Shown here piece after piece: positions 25,982-35,062 of a stretch of DNA of 64,000 bases. Below the pieces are notes generated by a model that saw only the letters and a program-made list of their open reading frames with translations, was not told where the DNA came from and did no database searches. Each line of letters starts with the position of its first letter. Positions within the stretch are counted from its first letter, which is position 1. The DNA comes from CBDCNP01 sp965222425. Lineage in GTDB: Bacteria; Acidobacteriota; Vicinamibacteria; Marinacidobacterales; DATDRI01. The stretch covers positions 1-64,000 of the forward strand of contig CBDCTW010000008.1 of the NCBI GenBank assembly GCA_965222425.1. Direction: 5' to 3'. A program made the translations under genes and the position numbers.

Positions 25982-27352
25982 ATGCCGATGGCGATCGTCA
26001 TGGCGCTGACACTGGTGTTGACGGTCGCAGCGCAAGCAACTCCGAACGAGTTTACCGAAAAGTGGACTGTCATTCACGCCGGTACACTGCTCGCTGTGCC
26101 TGGGGAAGAGGCAAAGCGACGGCAAAGCGTCATCATAGCAGGGGGGAGGATCGTCGAAGTCCGCCCCGGCTTCGTGAACTCTTCGACGACCGGCGGGGGT
26201 GTCAAGACGCAACTCGTCGATCTCTCCAACAGCTTTGTGATGCCGGGGCTCATTGATGCCCACACTCACATCACACACTCTCCGAGCCGCACCGCTAGAC
26301 TAGAGAAGGTCATGGAGAATGATGCCGACGTTGCTCTGACGGCATCGGTGCACGCTCGAGTGACTCTAGAAGCAGGCTTCACGACGATTCGCGATGTCGG
26401 CGCGTCGGGTCATGCGATTTTCGCTGTTCGGGACGCTATCGACCGCGGGGGGATCGCGGGACCGAGGATTCTTGCAGCCGGTGAAACCATTACCGCGACC
26501 GGAGGACATGGTGACATGCATGGCTACCGTGCCGATGTGCTCAAAGTGCTCGCCAGCGGTGGTGTCTGCGACGGTGCGGACGATTGTCGCCAGGCAGTCA
26601 GAGAGCAGATCAAGCGGGGTGCCGACCTGATCAAGGTGATGGCAACGGGCGGTGCGGCCAGCGAGACGGCCACTGGAGTGGGAGTACAGATGACCGAAGA
26701 GGAGCTCCGGGTCGTGGTACAGACCGCGAACGCCTTGGGCCGCAAGGTGGCGGCCCATGCGCACGCAGCCAACGGTGTCAAGGCGGCACTGCGTGCGGGT
26801 GTAGACTCCATCGAGCATGGAACGTGGGCGGACAGGGACGAAGAGATCTTCCAGCTATTCAAAGAAAGCGGAGCTTACCTGGTGCCCACGGCGTACCTTA
26901 TTGAGTACGTCGGTGATACGAAGGACAAAGTTCGGAAGGGTCCTTGGGGGTATCAGCCGCCGGAAGTGCTCGAGAAGGTCTTCGAGATCGTTCTTCCCCA
27001 GCAGCCTAGGGTCATGACCCGCGCCGCTCACGCGGCTGGTGTCAAGATTGCTCTCGGTACCGATGCCGGATTGTTCGCTCACGGCGACAATGCGCGCGAA
27101 CTCATCGAATACGTTCGGATTGGGATGACGGAGATGGAAGCCCTCCAGGCCGGTACGGTCAATGGAGCAGAGCTTCTCGGGCTCTCGGACGAGGTCGGAA
27201 CCATCGAGAGCGGAAAAGCCGGCGATATCATCGCTACCGCCAAGAGTCCGCTTGAGGATATTTCCGAGATGACACGCGTTACCTTCGTTATGAAAGGTGG
27301 ACAGGTGTTCAAGCGCCCGAAGAGGTCGGCGGGCCAACCCACAGGTCATTGA
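25982..27352 (+). CDS. Exported metal-dependent amidohydrolase (Xaa-Pro dipeptidase-like)
   Basis: A 456-aa enzyme with a hydrophobic signal segment (MAIVMALTLVLTVAAQA). All amidohydrolase-superfamily metal motifs are present: PGLIDAHTHITHS (HxH near 94), DLIKVMATGGAAS (bridging Lys near 218), AAHAHAANG (near 258), DSIEHGTW (near 278), and ALGTDAG (Asp near 359). The C-terminal GTIESGKAGDIIA completes the composite beta-domain. These binuclear-zinc enzymes (imidazolonepropionase/prolidase-like subfamily) cleave amide bonds, commonly C-terminal Pro or aryl amides. A ribosome-binding site (AGGAGA) precedes the ATG. Downstream hydrolase genes lie in the same direction. Confidence 0.88.
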   Translation: MPMAIVMALTLVLTVAAQATPNEFTEKWTVIHAGTLLAVPGEEAKRRQSVIIAGGRIVEVRPGFVNSSTTGGGVKTQLVDLSNSFVMPGLIDAHTHITHSPSRTARLEKVMENDADVALTASVHARVTLEAGFTTIRDVGASGHAIFAVRDAIDRGGIAGPRILAAGETITATGGHGDMHGYRADVLKVLASGGVCDGADDCRQAVREQIKRGADLIKVMATGGAASETATGVGVQMTEEELRVVVQTANALGRKVAAHAHAANGVKAALRAGVDSIEHGTWADRDEEIFQLFKESGAYLVPTAYLIEYVGDTKDKVRKGPWGYQPPEVLEKVFEIVLPQQPRVMTRAAHAAGVKIALGTDAGLFAHGDNARELIEYVRIGMTEMEALQAGTVNGAELLGLSDEVGTIESGKAGDIIATAKSPLEDISEMTRVTFVMKGGQVFKRPKRSAGQPTGH

Positions 27353-27474
27353 CAGGCAAGAGAAATAAAGGGAAACCTCGGTAATTGAATTGGCTCGTGA
27401 TCGGTGATGACCCTCCGTGCGGAGCTTTGAGAGGCAATCGGTTGTGGGTTCTGCGAACAAGAAGAGGAGGTCTC

Positions 27475-29589
27475 ATGAGAACAGCAAGAACGCTTAAGAC
27501 TCTGTGGTGGGCGTGCGGCCTGCTGCTTGCGGGAAGGGTGGTAGCAGCGGAATCCAAACCAGCGACGGTAGAAGATATCGTGAGAATCAACAACATCCAA
27601 GAGGCTCGGATCTCTCCGGATGGCTCGCAGGTTGTCTATGTAGTGGCGGAGCCGAATATCGAGGAGAGTGTTTATGACGCAGATATCTTCGTCGTGAGCT
27701 CAAAGGGAGGGCCGTCTCGTGGGCTGACTAAAAGAGCTGCGCGGGACGACACACCGCGGTGGTCACGAGATGGTCAACTGATCGCTTTTATCTCAGACCG
27801 CAGCGGGAGCAATCAGATCTGGCTGGTCAGTCCCGACGGAGATGGCTTGCACCAATTGACGAGGGTGGAGGGAGGGATGGCGGCCCCGGGTTTCCTGCGC
27901 ATCTTCCCGCCTTACCCACAGGCTTTCGCCTGGTCCCCTGACGGCAAGACGATTGCGTACTTGGTTCCCGATCAAGAAATCGTGGCGCAACAGGAACAGA
28001 GGAGGCGGGAGAAAGACGATACCATCGTCATTGGCCGCGATGTGAAGACGACACAGGTCCACCTGATCGATGTCGAGAGCGGCGAGAGTCGTCAGCTGAC
28101 AAGGGGCGAGTTTACAGTGAATCACGTGTCCTGGTCGCCCGACGGTAAGGAGATCGCCTTTTCGGCACAGCCCAAGCCTGAGGAAGAAGGCTCCGATCCG
28201 GCACGCGCCATTAGTGCCCCGGCGGCGGACGATGTCTTTGTCGTATCAGTTGAAGGGGGACAGGTTCGAACGCTGATCCAACGCGACGGGATGGACAGTA
28301 CGCCCAAGTGGTCGCCGGATGGTACCAGGATTGCGTTTGTCTCCGACGGCGGCAAGAGAAAATGGAGCGCCAATAACTATCTATATGCTGTAGCAGCGGC
28401 GGGAGGAACTCCACAAAGCCTCACCCAGAACTTCGATGAGGTCATCGCTTTCTATCACTGGGCGGCGGATAGCTCGTCGGTACTCATCTTGGCTAGGCAA
28501 AAATTAACCAGGCACCTCTTCGCAGTCGAGACGGACAGCCAAACGGTCCGCCAGGTGACCTCGGGGAACCGGGTCCATGGGTCGTTCAGTTTTTCGAGAG
28601 ACACGGGACAAATGGCGTTTCTCGCGCAAGACGCCAAGACCGCCTGGGATGTTTACGTTTCGGGAGTAGAGGAGTTCGATCCGGTCAAGATCACCAAGAC
28701 CAATCCCCAGTTGCAAAAGCTCGCACTGGTCGAGCCCGAAGTCGTTCGATGGAAGGCGTCCGACGGTATGGAGATTGAAGGGCTCCTTTACAAGCCCCTG
28801 CGGTTCGAGGAAGGCGAGAAGTATCCCCTGGTAACTTGCGTCCACGGCGGTCCCTCGATCGGAACGTTCACCCTGTCGATTTCACCGCAACTATCCGAAG
28901 CGGGGCGGTTTCCCATGCAAGCCGATCCCTGCATTCTGGCACACGTTTTCGCTGGCGAGGGGTACGCAACCTTCTTGCCGAACCCAAGAGGCGGGGCTGG
29001 CTACGGTGAGAAATTCCGGCAAGCGGGCGGTCGGGGACCCGGTTATGGTGAGTTTCCTTCGAGCTCCCGAAAGAGAGGCCGTGGAGATTTTCAAGATATC
29101 CTTTCGGGAATTGACTCATTAATCGAGCGCGGGATTGCCGACGAAGACAAGCTGGGAATCATGGGATGGAGCTACGGAGGGTACATGAGTGCCTGGGCCA
29201 TCTCACAGACCGATCGATTCGCGGCTGCTTCTGCCGGTGCTGGCCCGACAAATGCCATTAGCTATTTCGGCACGTCGGCGCACGTACCACCACCCGATCG
29301 ACTGGCCCCCTGGCAGGCTATGCAAGACTACTTGAATGATTCGGCGATCTACTACGGTGACAATCTAAAGACGCCCACGCTACTTCAGTTTCCTGAAAGG
29401 GATGAAATCGTTCCCTTGTCACAGGCCCAGGAGCTACATCGTGCTCTCCAGCTGAAGGGTGTTCCCACTGAGCTTCACGTGTACCCTCGCGAGGGGCACA
29501 TGCTTCGCGAGCCGAAACATCAGCTCGATATGCTGCTCCGGAATGTCGAGTGGTTCGATCGCTGGTTCAGTTTCGAACATTCGTCATAA
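27475..29589 (+). CDS. Secreted S9-family peptidase (acylaminoacyl/dipeptidyl peptidase-like)
   Basis: A 704-aa protein from the ATG at 27475, chosen because AAGAGGAGGT lies just upstream and a signal peptide follows (TLKTLWWACGLLLAGRVVAAE). The N-terminal half is a WD40-like/TolB propeller (repeated ISPDGSQVVYVV, WSPDGKTIAYL, WSPDGTRIAFVS). The C-terminal alpha/beta-hydrolase domain has the nucleophile in MGWSYGGYMSAW (Ser near 566), Asp in the RDEIVPLSQ segment (near 643) and His in YPREGH (near 674). Serine peptidases of this group release N-acyl amino acids or dipeptides from short peptides. They commonly accompany amidohydrolases in Acidobacteriota, consistent with a shared peptide-degradation route. 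Confidence 0.9.
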   Translation: MRTARTLKTLWWACGLLLAGRVVAAESKPATVEDIVRINNIQEARISPDGSQVVYVVAEPNIEESVYDADIFVVSSKGGPSRGLTKRAARDDTPRWSRDGQLIAFISDRSGSNQIWLVSPDGDGLHQLTRVEGGMAAPGFLRIFPPYPQAFAWSPDGKTIAYLVPDQEIVAQQEQRRREKDDTIVIGRDVKTTQVHLIDVESGESRQLTRGEFTVNHVSWSPDGKEIAFSAQPKPEEEGSDPARAISAPAADDVFVVSVEGGQVRTLIQRDGMDSTPKWSPDGTRIAFVSDGGKRKWSANNYLYAVAAAGGTPQSLTQNFDEVIAFYHWAADSSSVLILARQKLTRHLFAVETDSQTVRQVTSGNRVHGSFSFSRDTGQMAFLAQDAKTAWDVYVSGVEEFDPVKITKTNPQLQKLALVEPEVVRWKASDGMEIEGLLYKPLRFEEGEKYPLVTCVHGGPSIGTFTLSISPQLSEAGRFPMQADPCILAHVFAGEGYATFLPNPRGGAGYGEKFRQAGGRGPGYGEFPSSSRKRGRGDFQDILSGIDSLIERGIADEDKLGIMGWSYGGYMSAWAISQTDRFAAASAGAGPTNAISYFGTSAHVPPPDRLAPWQAMQDYLNDSAIYYGDNLKTPTLLQFPERDEIVPLSQAQELHRALQLKGVPTELHVYPREGHMLREPKHQLDMLLRNVEWFDRWFSFEHSS

Positions 29590-29623
29590 GTTGGATTCGG
29601 AAGCTCAGAAGGGTAGTTGGGAA

Positions 29624-29935
29624 ATGACAACTGCAATGAACTGCAAAGGGGTTTCGAGACGGCGACTCCTTCAACTCCTCGTAGCGGCCGGTGGCGCGCC
29701 GGCCCTCGCCGAGGCGATCGTGGCCGGAACTCAGCCCGAGGTGTCACCTGAGCGCTTGAAGGCCTTGGCGGACTTGCTCGATAGGAAATTCGACCAAGCG
29801 CAGCTGGAAACACTCTCCGTTACGGTTCAGCGGTCCCTCGATAAATTCCAGCTTGTCCGTGAACTGGACATCGATGACCGCGTTCAGCCATGTACGGTCT
29901 TTCAGGCGAGACCCCCCGGGGATAATGATGACTAG
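29624..29935 (+). CDS. Tat-signal mini-protein, likely partner of the amidase
   Basis: A 103-aa protein with a twin-arginine signal (SRRRLLQLLVAAGGAPALAEA). The mature part is only about 75 residues: PERLKALADLLDRKFDQAQL, then LDKFQLVRELDIDDRVQPCTVFQARPP. No catalytic motif is seen. It lies 57 bp upstream of the amidase gene, in the same direction. Short Tat proteins with a VRELxIxDxVxPxxxFQAR end next to amidase genes are, to my recollection, recurrent in soil phyla; a role as export chaperone or small subunit is inference. Confidence 0.6.
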   Translation: MTTAMNCKGVSRRRLLQLLVAAGGAPALAEAIVAGTQPEVSPERLKALADLLDRKFDQAQLETLSVTVQRSLDKFQLVRELDIDDRVQPCTVFQARPPGDNDD

Positions 29936-29992
29936 ATACTCGTGAACAGATGAGCTCCCGTTCCGATTGGCGATTTCTCAAGTGGATGGTGA

Positions 29993-31432
29993 ATGGCTAA
30001 GGGCAGCAACCTTGTGTTCTTGAGCGCACGCGAGCTCGGGGGGCTTCTAAAGAGCCGCCAAGTGTCGCCTGTCGAGATTGTGGAGGCCCATCTTGAAAGA
30101 ATCAAGAGCCTAAATCCGATCCTGAATGCATTCATCACCACCGCTAGTGATTATGCCATCACCCGTGCGCGCAAAGCCGAAAAGGAAATTCTAGAGGGGA
30201 ACTACCTAGGACCCTTGCACGGAGTGCCCTACGCACCGAAGGACATTGTTGCCACTAAAGGAATTTCTACGACGAATGGCTCGCGGGTTACCGCGAACTG
30301 GATCCCGGACTACGAGTCAACCATTACGGAGAGACTGAACAATGCAGGCGCGGTACTTATCGGGAAGACGAACTTGCTCGAGTTCGCCATCGGCAGCGGG
30401 ATCTTTTCGGGCTTCGGTCAAGTTCGAAATCCGTGGCATCTCGATTACTCCGCGGCGGGCTCGTCCCACGGGTCCGGTGCGGCGCTCGCCGCTGGTATGG
30501 TTCCTCTCTCCATAGGCACCGACACCGGAGGTTCCATTCGTGCCCCTGCTGCCTTTTGCGGTGTGGTCGGGCTGAAGCCGACGTACGGTCGTGTCAGTCG
30601 TTACGGAGTGACCACGCTGAGCTGGACGCTCGATCATGCCGGTCCGATGTCGAGGACAGTCGCCGACATCGCCCTCCTGCTGCAAGTCATTGCTGGCGCT
30701 GATTCCAAAGACACAAGTTGCGCCAACGAGCCGGTTCCCGATTACAACGGCGCGCTGGTTCGCGATCTCAAGGGAGTCCGGATCGGTGTGCAACGGGGAT
30801 ACTTTTTCGATGATCTTCACCCGGACGTGGATCGCTCCTTGGAAACCGCGATGCAGAAACTGAAGGACCTGGGAGCGATTTTCGTTGATGTAGAGATCCC
30901 ACACCTCAAATATGCCGCCGCTGCCGGAGCCATGATCGGAATGGCCGAGGCCGCGACTTTCCACCAGAAGCGGCTGCGTGAGAGTGGAGATCGGTTTGAC
31001 CCGCTGGCCCGGGAGCGTATCGAGAGAGGGAACTTTGTCCTGGCGGTTGATTACATCAAAGCGCAGCGTGTGCGGACCATCCTCATGGAGGAGATGGCGA
31101 AGGTCTTTCGAGCCTGCAACGTGCTGGTAGCGCCATCGAACATGAGCCTTCCAACCGTACTCGAGTCCGCCGAGACGGCGGCAAGCGACGTGAAGCCCGA
31201 GCCGGTGCCGGAGGGACCCTCTATGGAAATGGCGGCCGCGCGGGGTGCTTTCTTGGGAAACATGGCTGGTCTTCCGGCGATCTCGGTACCTTGTGGGTTC
31301 TCATCGACCGCTCCCACACTTCCGATCGCGATTCAGTTCTACGCCAAGCCGTTCGATGAGCCCTCGCTGCTACGGGTCGGCTACGCCTATGAGATGGCCA
31401 CAGATTGGCACGAGCGGAGACCGCCGGTCTGA
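29993..31432 (+). CDS. Amidase-signature family hydrolase
   Basis: A 479-aa enzyme of the amidase-signature family (as GatA, fatty-acid amide hydrolase). The Ser-cisSer-Lys triad is readable: Lys in GVPYAPKDIVATKG (near 82), cis-Ser in AAGSSHGSGAALAAG (near 158), and nucleophile Ser in GTDTGGSIRAPA (near 181), followed by GVVGLKPTYGRVSRYG. No signal peptide is visible, but the Tat mini-protein directly upstream could carry it across if the two are exported together. No GatB or GatC genes are near, so a catabolic role is more likely than tRNA amidation. The start ATG at 29993 is followed within 3 bp of its stop by the next gene. Confidence 0.88.
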   Translation: MAKGSNLVFLSARELGGLLKSRQVSPVEIVEAHLERIKSLNPILNAFITTASDYAITRARKAEKEILEGNYLGPLHGVPYAPKDIVATKGISTTNGSRVTANWIPDYESTITERLNNAGAVLIGKTNLLEFAIGSGIFSGFGQVRNPWHLDYSAAGSSHGSGAALAAGMVPLSIGTDTGGSIRAPAAFCGVVGLKPTYGRVSRYGVTTLSWTLDHAGPMSRTVADIALLLQVIAGADSKDTSCANEPVPDYNGALVRDLKGVRIGVQRGYFFDDLHPDVDRSLETAMQKLKDLGAIFVDVEIPHLKYAAAAGAMIGMAEAATFHQKRLRESGDRFDPLARERIERGNFVLAVDYIKAQRVRTILMEEMAKVFRACNVLVAPSNMSLPTVLESAETAASDVKPEPVPEGPSMEMAAARGAFLGNMAGLPAISVPCGFSSTAPTLPIAIQFYAKPFDEPSLLRVGYAYEMATDWHERRPPV

Positions 31433-31435
31433 ACC

Positions 31436-33199
31436 ATGGCGAAAGGAAGAAGAGGATGGAGCCACATTAGCAAGTTGCTGGGCGCCGGAACCTGCGCCAC
31501 CCTGAGTCTCGTTGCCTTCGCTTGGGGTTGCTCACCGGCGTCCGGCCCGAAGCTCGCCTTCGAGATCTCCTTCCCGGAATCGGTCACCGGGGAACCTCTG
31601 ACCGGTCGAGTGTTTGCCATGATTGCTGAGACCGATGATCTAAAGCCTCGTCTGCAAATCGGCTGGGGTTTCCCGACGACTTTCCTTGGAGTCGATGTAG
31701 AAGAGCTTCGACCCAACGAAGTAGCGCTCATCGATAGCACGACCCTCGGTTATCCGGTCCGGAGTTTGGATGAGCTTCCAGCCGGGGACTACTTCGTCCA
31801 GGGCTTGTTCAGCATCTACACCGAGTTTCACCGCTCGGATGGCCATGTGATCTGGGCGCCCATGGACCAATGGGAGGGTCAACAGTTCCACCGCTCCCCC
31901 GGCAACCTGATCAGCAGTGTTCGGAAGATACGGCTCGATCCAAAGACGGGCTACCGCGTCAGGCTCAATCTGACCGAGAAAATACCGTCGGTGGTCGTGC
32001 CTCCCGACACCAAATGGGTCAAGCGGCTCAAGCTCAAGAGCAAATTGCTCTCGAATTTTTGGGGGCATCCGATCTATTTAGGCGCCACCGTTTTACTCCC
32101 GAGAGGATATGACGAGGAACCCGAGCGATACTATCCGGTCGTTTATCAACAGGGTCATTTCAGCCTTGAGGCCCCTTTCGGTTTTACCACCGGTGACTCA
32201 CCCCTAACGGAACAGGCCCACCTCAGACTGCGGGGGCAGCAGCCGGGTTACCAGCTCTATCGAGCCTGGAGTTCCGATGATTTCCCCAGAATGATCGCGG
32301 TGACTTTTCAGCATCCCACCCCTTACTTCGATGATTCGTATGCGGTGAACTCGGCCAACAACGGTCCTTATGGTGACGCCATCATGACCGAGCTCATCCC
32401 CCACGTCGAGGAGTCATTCCGCATCATTAGAGAGCCGTACGCCCGTGTCTTGACCGGTCGGTCCACCGGTGGTTGGGAGTCGCTGGCACTTCAGATCTAC
32501 CACCCAGAGTTCTTTGGCGGCACGTGGACCTTCGCGCCCGATCCTGTGGACTTTCGCCGCTATGGGCTCTCCGACATCTACTACGATGAAAACGCGTTCT
32601 TCGTGTCCGATGACGAGGCCCGCCGCCGCGACCCGCTCTGGCTCGTTCGGCCCGGACAGCGGTGGCTGCCGCAAGAGCGTCCCTTTGGCCGAGCACCAGA
32701 TGGGCAAACCATGATGACCATGCGTGATTTCAGCCATCTCGACGCGGTCCGGGGAAGCAAGAGCCGGGCAGGCCAGCAACTGAGCGCGTGGGAGGCAGCC
32801 TACGGCCCGGTCGGCGATGACGGTTATCCGCGGCCTCTCTGGGACAGATTCACCGGCGTCATCGACCGAGAGGTGGCCCACTACATGCGCGATAATGGAT
32901 ACGATCTGCGTCATTACCTTGAGCGCAACTGGTCTCGAATCGGCCCCGCGTTGGTCGGCAAGCTGCGCTTATACTGCGGGGAAATGGACAACCATTATCT
33001 GAACCAGGGCCTTTACCTGCTTGAAGACTTCTTGAGCAAAACTCAGAACCCTCATTACCCTGGATACTTCGAATACGGACGGCCAGAGGCAGATCACTTC
33101 TGGCAACCTATGAGCAATTCCGAGCTCCTGCAAGAGATGGCGGAACACATCCACCGGAACGCCGGCGCGGGCTCGATGCTCAAAGATCGCGGGAGTTAG
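31436..33199 (+). CDS. Lipoprotein esterase-like alpha/beta hydrolase
   Basis: A 587-aa protein starting only 3 bp after the amidase stop. The N-terminus has a hydrophobic stretch ending AFAWGCSPAS, an acceptable lipobox region. A beta-rich N-terminal domain (residues about 35-200: FEISFPESVTGEPLTGRVFAMI) is followed by an Esterase-D/enterochelin-esterase-like hydrolase domain with ATVLLPRGYDEEPERYYPVVY and the nucleophile elbow in LTGRSTGGWESLAL (Ser near 341). Such enzymes hydrolyse ester-linked peptides or siderophores. The genetic linkage to amidase and peptidase supports sequential breakdown of one substrate. Candidate Asp/His residues near the C-terminus (EMDNHYLN, EADHFW) are plausible. 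Confidence 0.82.
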   Translation: MAKGRRGWSHISKLLGAGTCATLSLVAFAWGCSPASGPKLAFEISFPESVTGEPLTGRVFAMIAETDDLKPRLQIGWGFPTTFLGVDVEELRPNEVALIDSTTLGYPVRSLDELPAGDYFVQGLFSIYTEFHRSDGHVIWAPMDQWEGQQFHRSPGNLISSVRKIRLDPKTGYRVRLNLTEKIPSVVVPPDTKWVKRLKLKSKLLSNFWGHPIYLGATVLLPRGYDEEPERYYPVVYQQGHFSLEAPFGFTTGDSPLTEQAHLRLRGQQPGYQLYRAWSSDDFPRMIAVTFQHPTPYFDDSYAVNSANNGPYGDAIMTELIPHVEESFRIIREPYARVLTGRSTGGWESLALQIYHPEFFGGTWTFAPDPVDFRRYGLSDIYYDENAFFVSDDEARRRDPLWLVRPGQRWLPQERPFGRAPDGQTMMTMRDFSHLDAVRGSKSRAGQQLSAWEAAYGPVGDDGYPRPLWDRFTGVIDREVAHYMRDNGYDLRHYLERNWSRIGPALVGKLRLYCGEMDNHYLNQGLYLLEDFLSKTQNPHYPGYFEYGRPEADHFWQPMSNSELLQEMAEHIHRNAGAGSMLKDRGS

Positions 33200-33231
33200 C
33201 GTTCAGCGGGGACCTACCGAGGAGTGAGCCC

Positions 33232-33675
33232 ATGCCCGGAACTGGAATCACTGGAACCGTTTTGCTCCTTAGCGCTCTACTAGTTCAGTCCACAGGGGAC
33301 ATCTCGGACGACGAGCAAGCGATTCGGCGGCTGATGGAACGCTTCGTAGCGGCGTGGAACCGGGGTGATGCTAAGGCGGTCTCCGAGCTCTGGGAAGTAG
33401 AAGGTGTTTACACCCTCACCAGCGGCGGAGTGGTCCGCGGGCGTGGCGAGCTCGAAAAAAGGTTTGCCGAAGCTCTTGACGGAAGCGACAAAGGAAGCCG
33501 CCGGGAGATCTCTGTAACACGGATTCACTTCATCAGACCGGATGTGGCGGTGGTTGATGGGGCATTCGAAGTTACCGGTGGCAGCATTCCCAGAAAGTCG
33601 GGTTACACGTTCATCGCCTCGAAGAAAGACACCCGGTGGCACATTGCTGTTTGGCACGTCTTGCCCATACCATAA
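33232..33675 (+). CDS. Secreted SnoaL/SgcJ-like (DUF4440-type) protein
   Basis: A 147-aa protein with a signal segment (GITGTVLLLSALLVQSTG) and a nuclear-transport-factor-2-like fold: DDEQAIRRLMERFVAAWNRGDAKAVSELWEVEGVYTLTSGGVVRGRGELEKRF in outline, ending TRWHIAVWHVLP. This is the SgcJ/EcaC family; members bind small hydrophobic ligands, and many have no known activity. It is the last gene of the block and may be co-transcribed (32-bp gap). An IS end begins just after its stop. Confidence 0.8.
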   Translation: MPGTGITGTVLLLSALLVQSTGDISDDEQAIRRLMERFVAAWNRGDAKAVSELWEVEGVYTLTSGGVVRGRGELEKRFAEALDGSDKGSRREISVTRIHFIRPDVAVVDGAFEVTGGSIPRKSGYTFIASKKDTRWHIAVWHVLPIP

Positions 33676-33700
33676 GTCCAGCACGCCAGATCTCGAACGC

Positions 33701-33780
33701 CGTCCTGTGCCAAAACTCGGCCCTTTTGAAATAGACCACAAATCAGCAGCTTAGACGCCCTTGGAATCCTGCGCAGAATC
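33701..33780 (+). repeat. IS terminal repeat, GTCCTGTGCC family (type b)
   Basis: Inverted counterpart of positions 1-78: CGTCCTGTGCCAAAACTCGG, CTTTTGAAATAGACCACAAA, then ACGCCCTTGGAATCCTGCGC. No transposase is attached; the IS5 element begins 24 bp farther on. Confidence 0.75.
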
Positions 33781-33803
33781 CAGAGTATTTCGCGCCGCAG
33801 GGC

Positions 33804-34890
33804 TGCCTTGGTGCACAACTCGCGATCTCGGTCCACAATTGTCCTGTACTCGCGGATACGATGTTCCCCATGAGCATTTTCAAACGCACTCAGCGGAAGT
33901 ATGTGAAGAAGGCCTATCGCGTGAGGAATTGGCGTGAATATGAGTCGGGTCTACGCAACCGCGGGAGCCTGACCGTCTGGATCTCGCTCACCGCCGGCAA
34001 GCTTGTGAACTGGGACGCGCCCCGGCCAAGGAGGAGGAAACCGGGCCGTCAACGCAAGTACTCGAACCACGCCATCGAGACGGCTGTCACCCCGGGCATG
34101 GTGTTTCATCTGTCATCTAGGCAGAGCGAGGGATTGCTGCGGTCGTTGTTCGCTCTGATGAAGCTAGACAATGATGTGCCCGATCACACCACGATTTCGA
34201 GGCGCAAGGCGAAGCTGGGTAAGGTCCCCTTCTACCAAGACAAGCAGAAGACGCCGTTGCACATCTTGATCGACAGCAGCGGTCTCGCTGTCCACGCCGG
34301 CCAGCTGCGCAGAGCACCAAAGAGCAGGGACTATCGCAAGCTCCATCTGTGTGTCGACGAGCAGAGTGGCGAAGTCGTCGCCGGCGAGCTGACGAGCAAA
34401 AGAGCCCGCGATTCATCGCGGGTTGCATCGCTTGTCGGACAGATCGACAGTCCCATCTCATCGGCCAGAGCTGACACCGCATACGACGCCGGCGGCGTCT
34501 ATGAGGCAATCGAGAATCACAGCGCTCATCGCTCGCCGAGGGTGCTGATACCGCCGCGCAAGGGCGCCCTGCTCGCATCGGGGCCGGCGAGCAGCCGACA
34601 GCGCAATCGCAACATTGCAGCACAAGCTCGGCTCGGCAAACGAAAGTGGCACACAGAATCGGGCTACAGCAAACGGAGCAAAGTCGAGACAACGTTCCAT
34701 CGCTACAAGGCTATCGTGGGCTCAGCGATGCGAGCGAGAGGGTTGGCGGCACAGAGAGTTGAGGCAAGGATCGGGTGCAAGATTCTCAACACCATGACGG
34801 CGCTCGGGATGCCTGATAGCAAGATGATCGGATGATGGGAGTCGGGGCCAAGCGAGCTCTCGGCCTCTATCGGTGTTGTGCACCAAGGCA
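33804..34890 (+). mobile_element. Complete IS5-family element
   Basis: 1087 bp with inverted ends TGCCTTGGTGCACAAC and GTTGTGCACCAAGGCA. It carries one transposase gene and shares the first 12 bp of its ends with the 114-bp MITEs at 8911-9024 and 54367-54480. A target duplication could not be identified. Confidence 0.85.
33861..34835 (+). CDS. IS5-family transposase
   Basis: A 324-aa DDE transposase. The N-terminal domain, YRVRNWREYESGLRNRGSLTVWISL, is typical of the IS5/IS903-like group; catalytic motifs are ILIDSSGLAVH (Asp), ISSARADTAYDAGGVYEAI (Asp) and RSKVETTFHRYKAIVGSAMRAR (Glu, with the YREK-like region), followed by VEARIGCKILNTMTALG. The frame is intact, so this element may be active and could mobilise the MITEs in trans. 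Confidence 0.88.
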   Translation: MFPMSIFKRTQRKYVKKAYRVRNWREYESGLRNRGSLTVWISLTAGKLVNWDAPRPRRRKPGRQRKYSNHAIETAVTPGMVFHLSSRQSEGLLRSLFALMKLDNDVPDHTTISRRKAKLGKVPFYQDKQKTPLHILIDSSGLAVHAGQLRRAPKSRDYRKLHLCVDEQSGEVVAGELTSKRARDSSRVASLVGQIDSPISSARADTAYDAGGVYEAIENHSAHRSPRVLIPPRKGALLASGPASSRQRNRNIAAQARLGKRKWHTESGYSKRSKVETTFHRYKAIVGSAMRARGLAAQRVEARIGCKILNTMTALGMPDSKMIG

Positions 34891-35062
34891 CCTACGACCT
34901 GCCCAGCATCCTTTGACTACGCCATAAATTCTGCTAAAGTACTCTACTTGTACTGACTTAGTTGACCGGCAAGCCATCGTCAGGTCAGGGGGACCGCCTG
35001 CCCGACTGGCTGAGCTGAATGTCCAAAAAGCTTTGACCTGGACTGAAAAGGAGCGCAAGAGC

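Noticed and set aside
29993..31432. GatA subunit of the tRNA amidotransferase
   Set aside because: No gatB or gatC nearby and the genomic context is exported hydrolases; a catabolic amidase is more likely.
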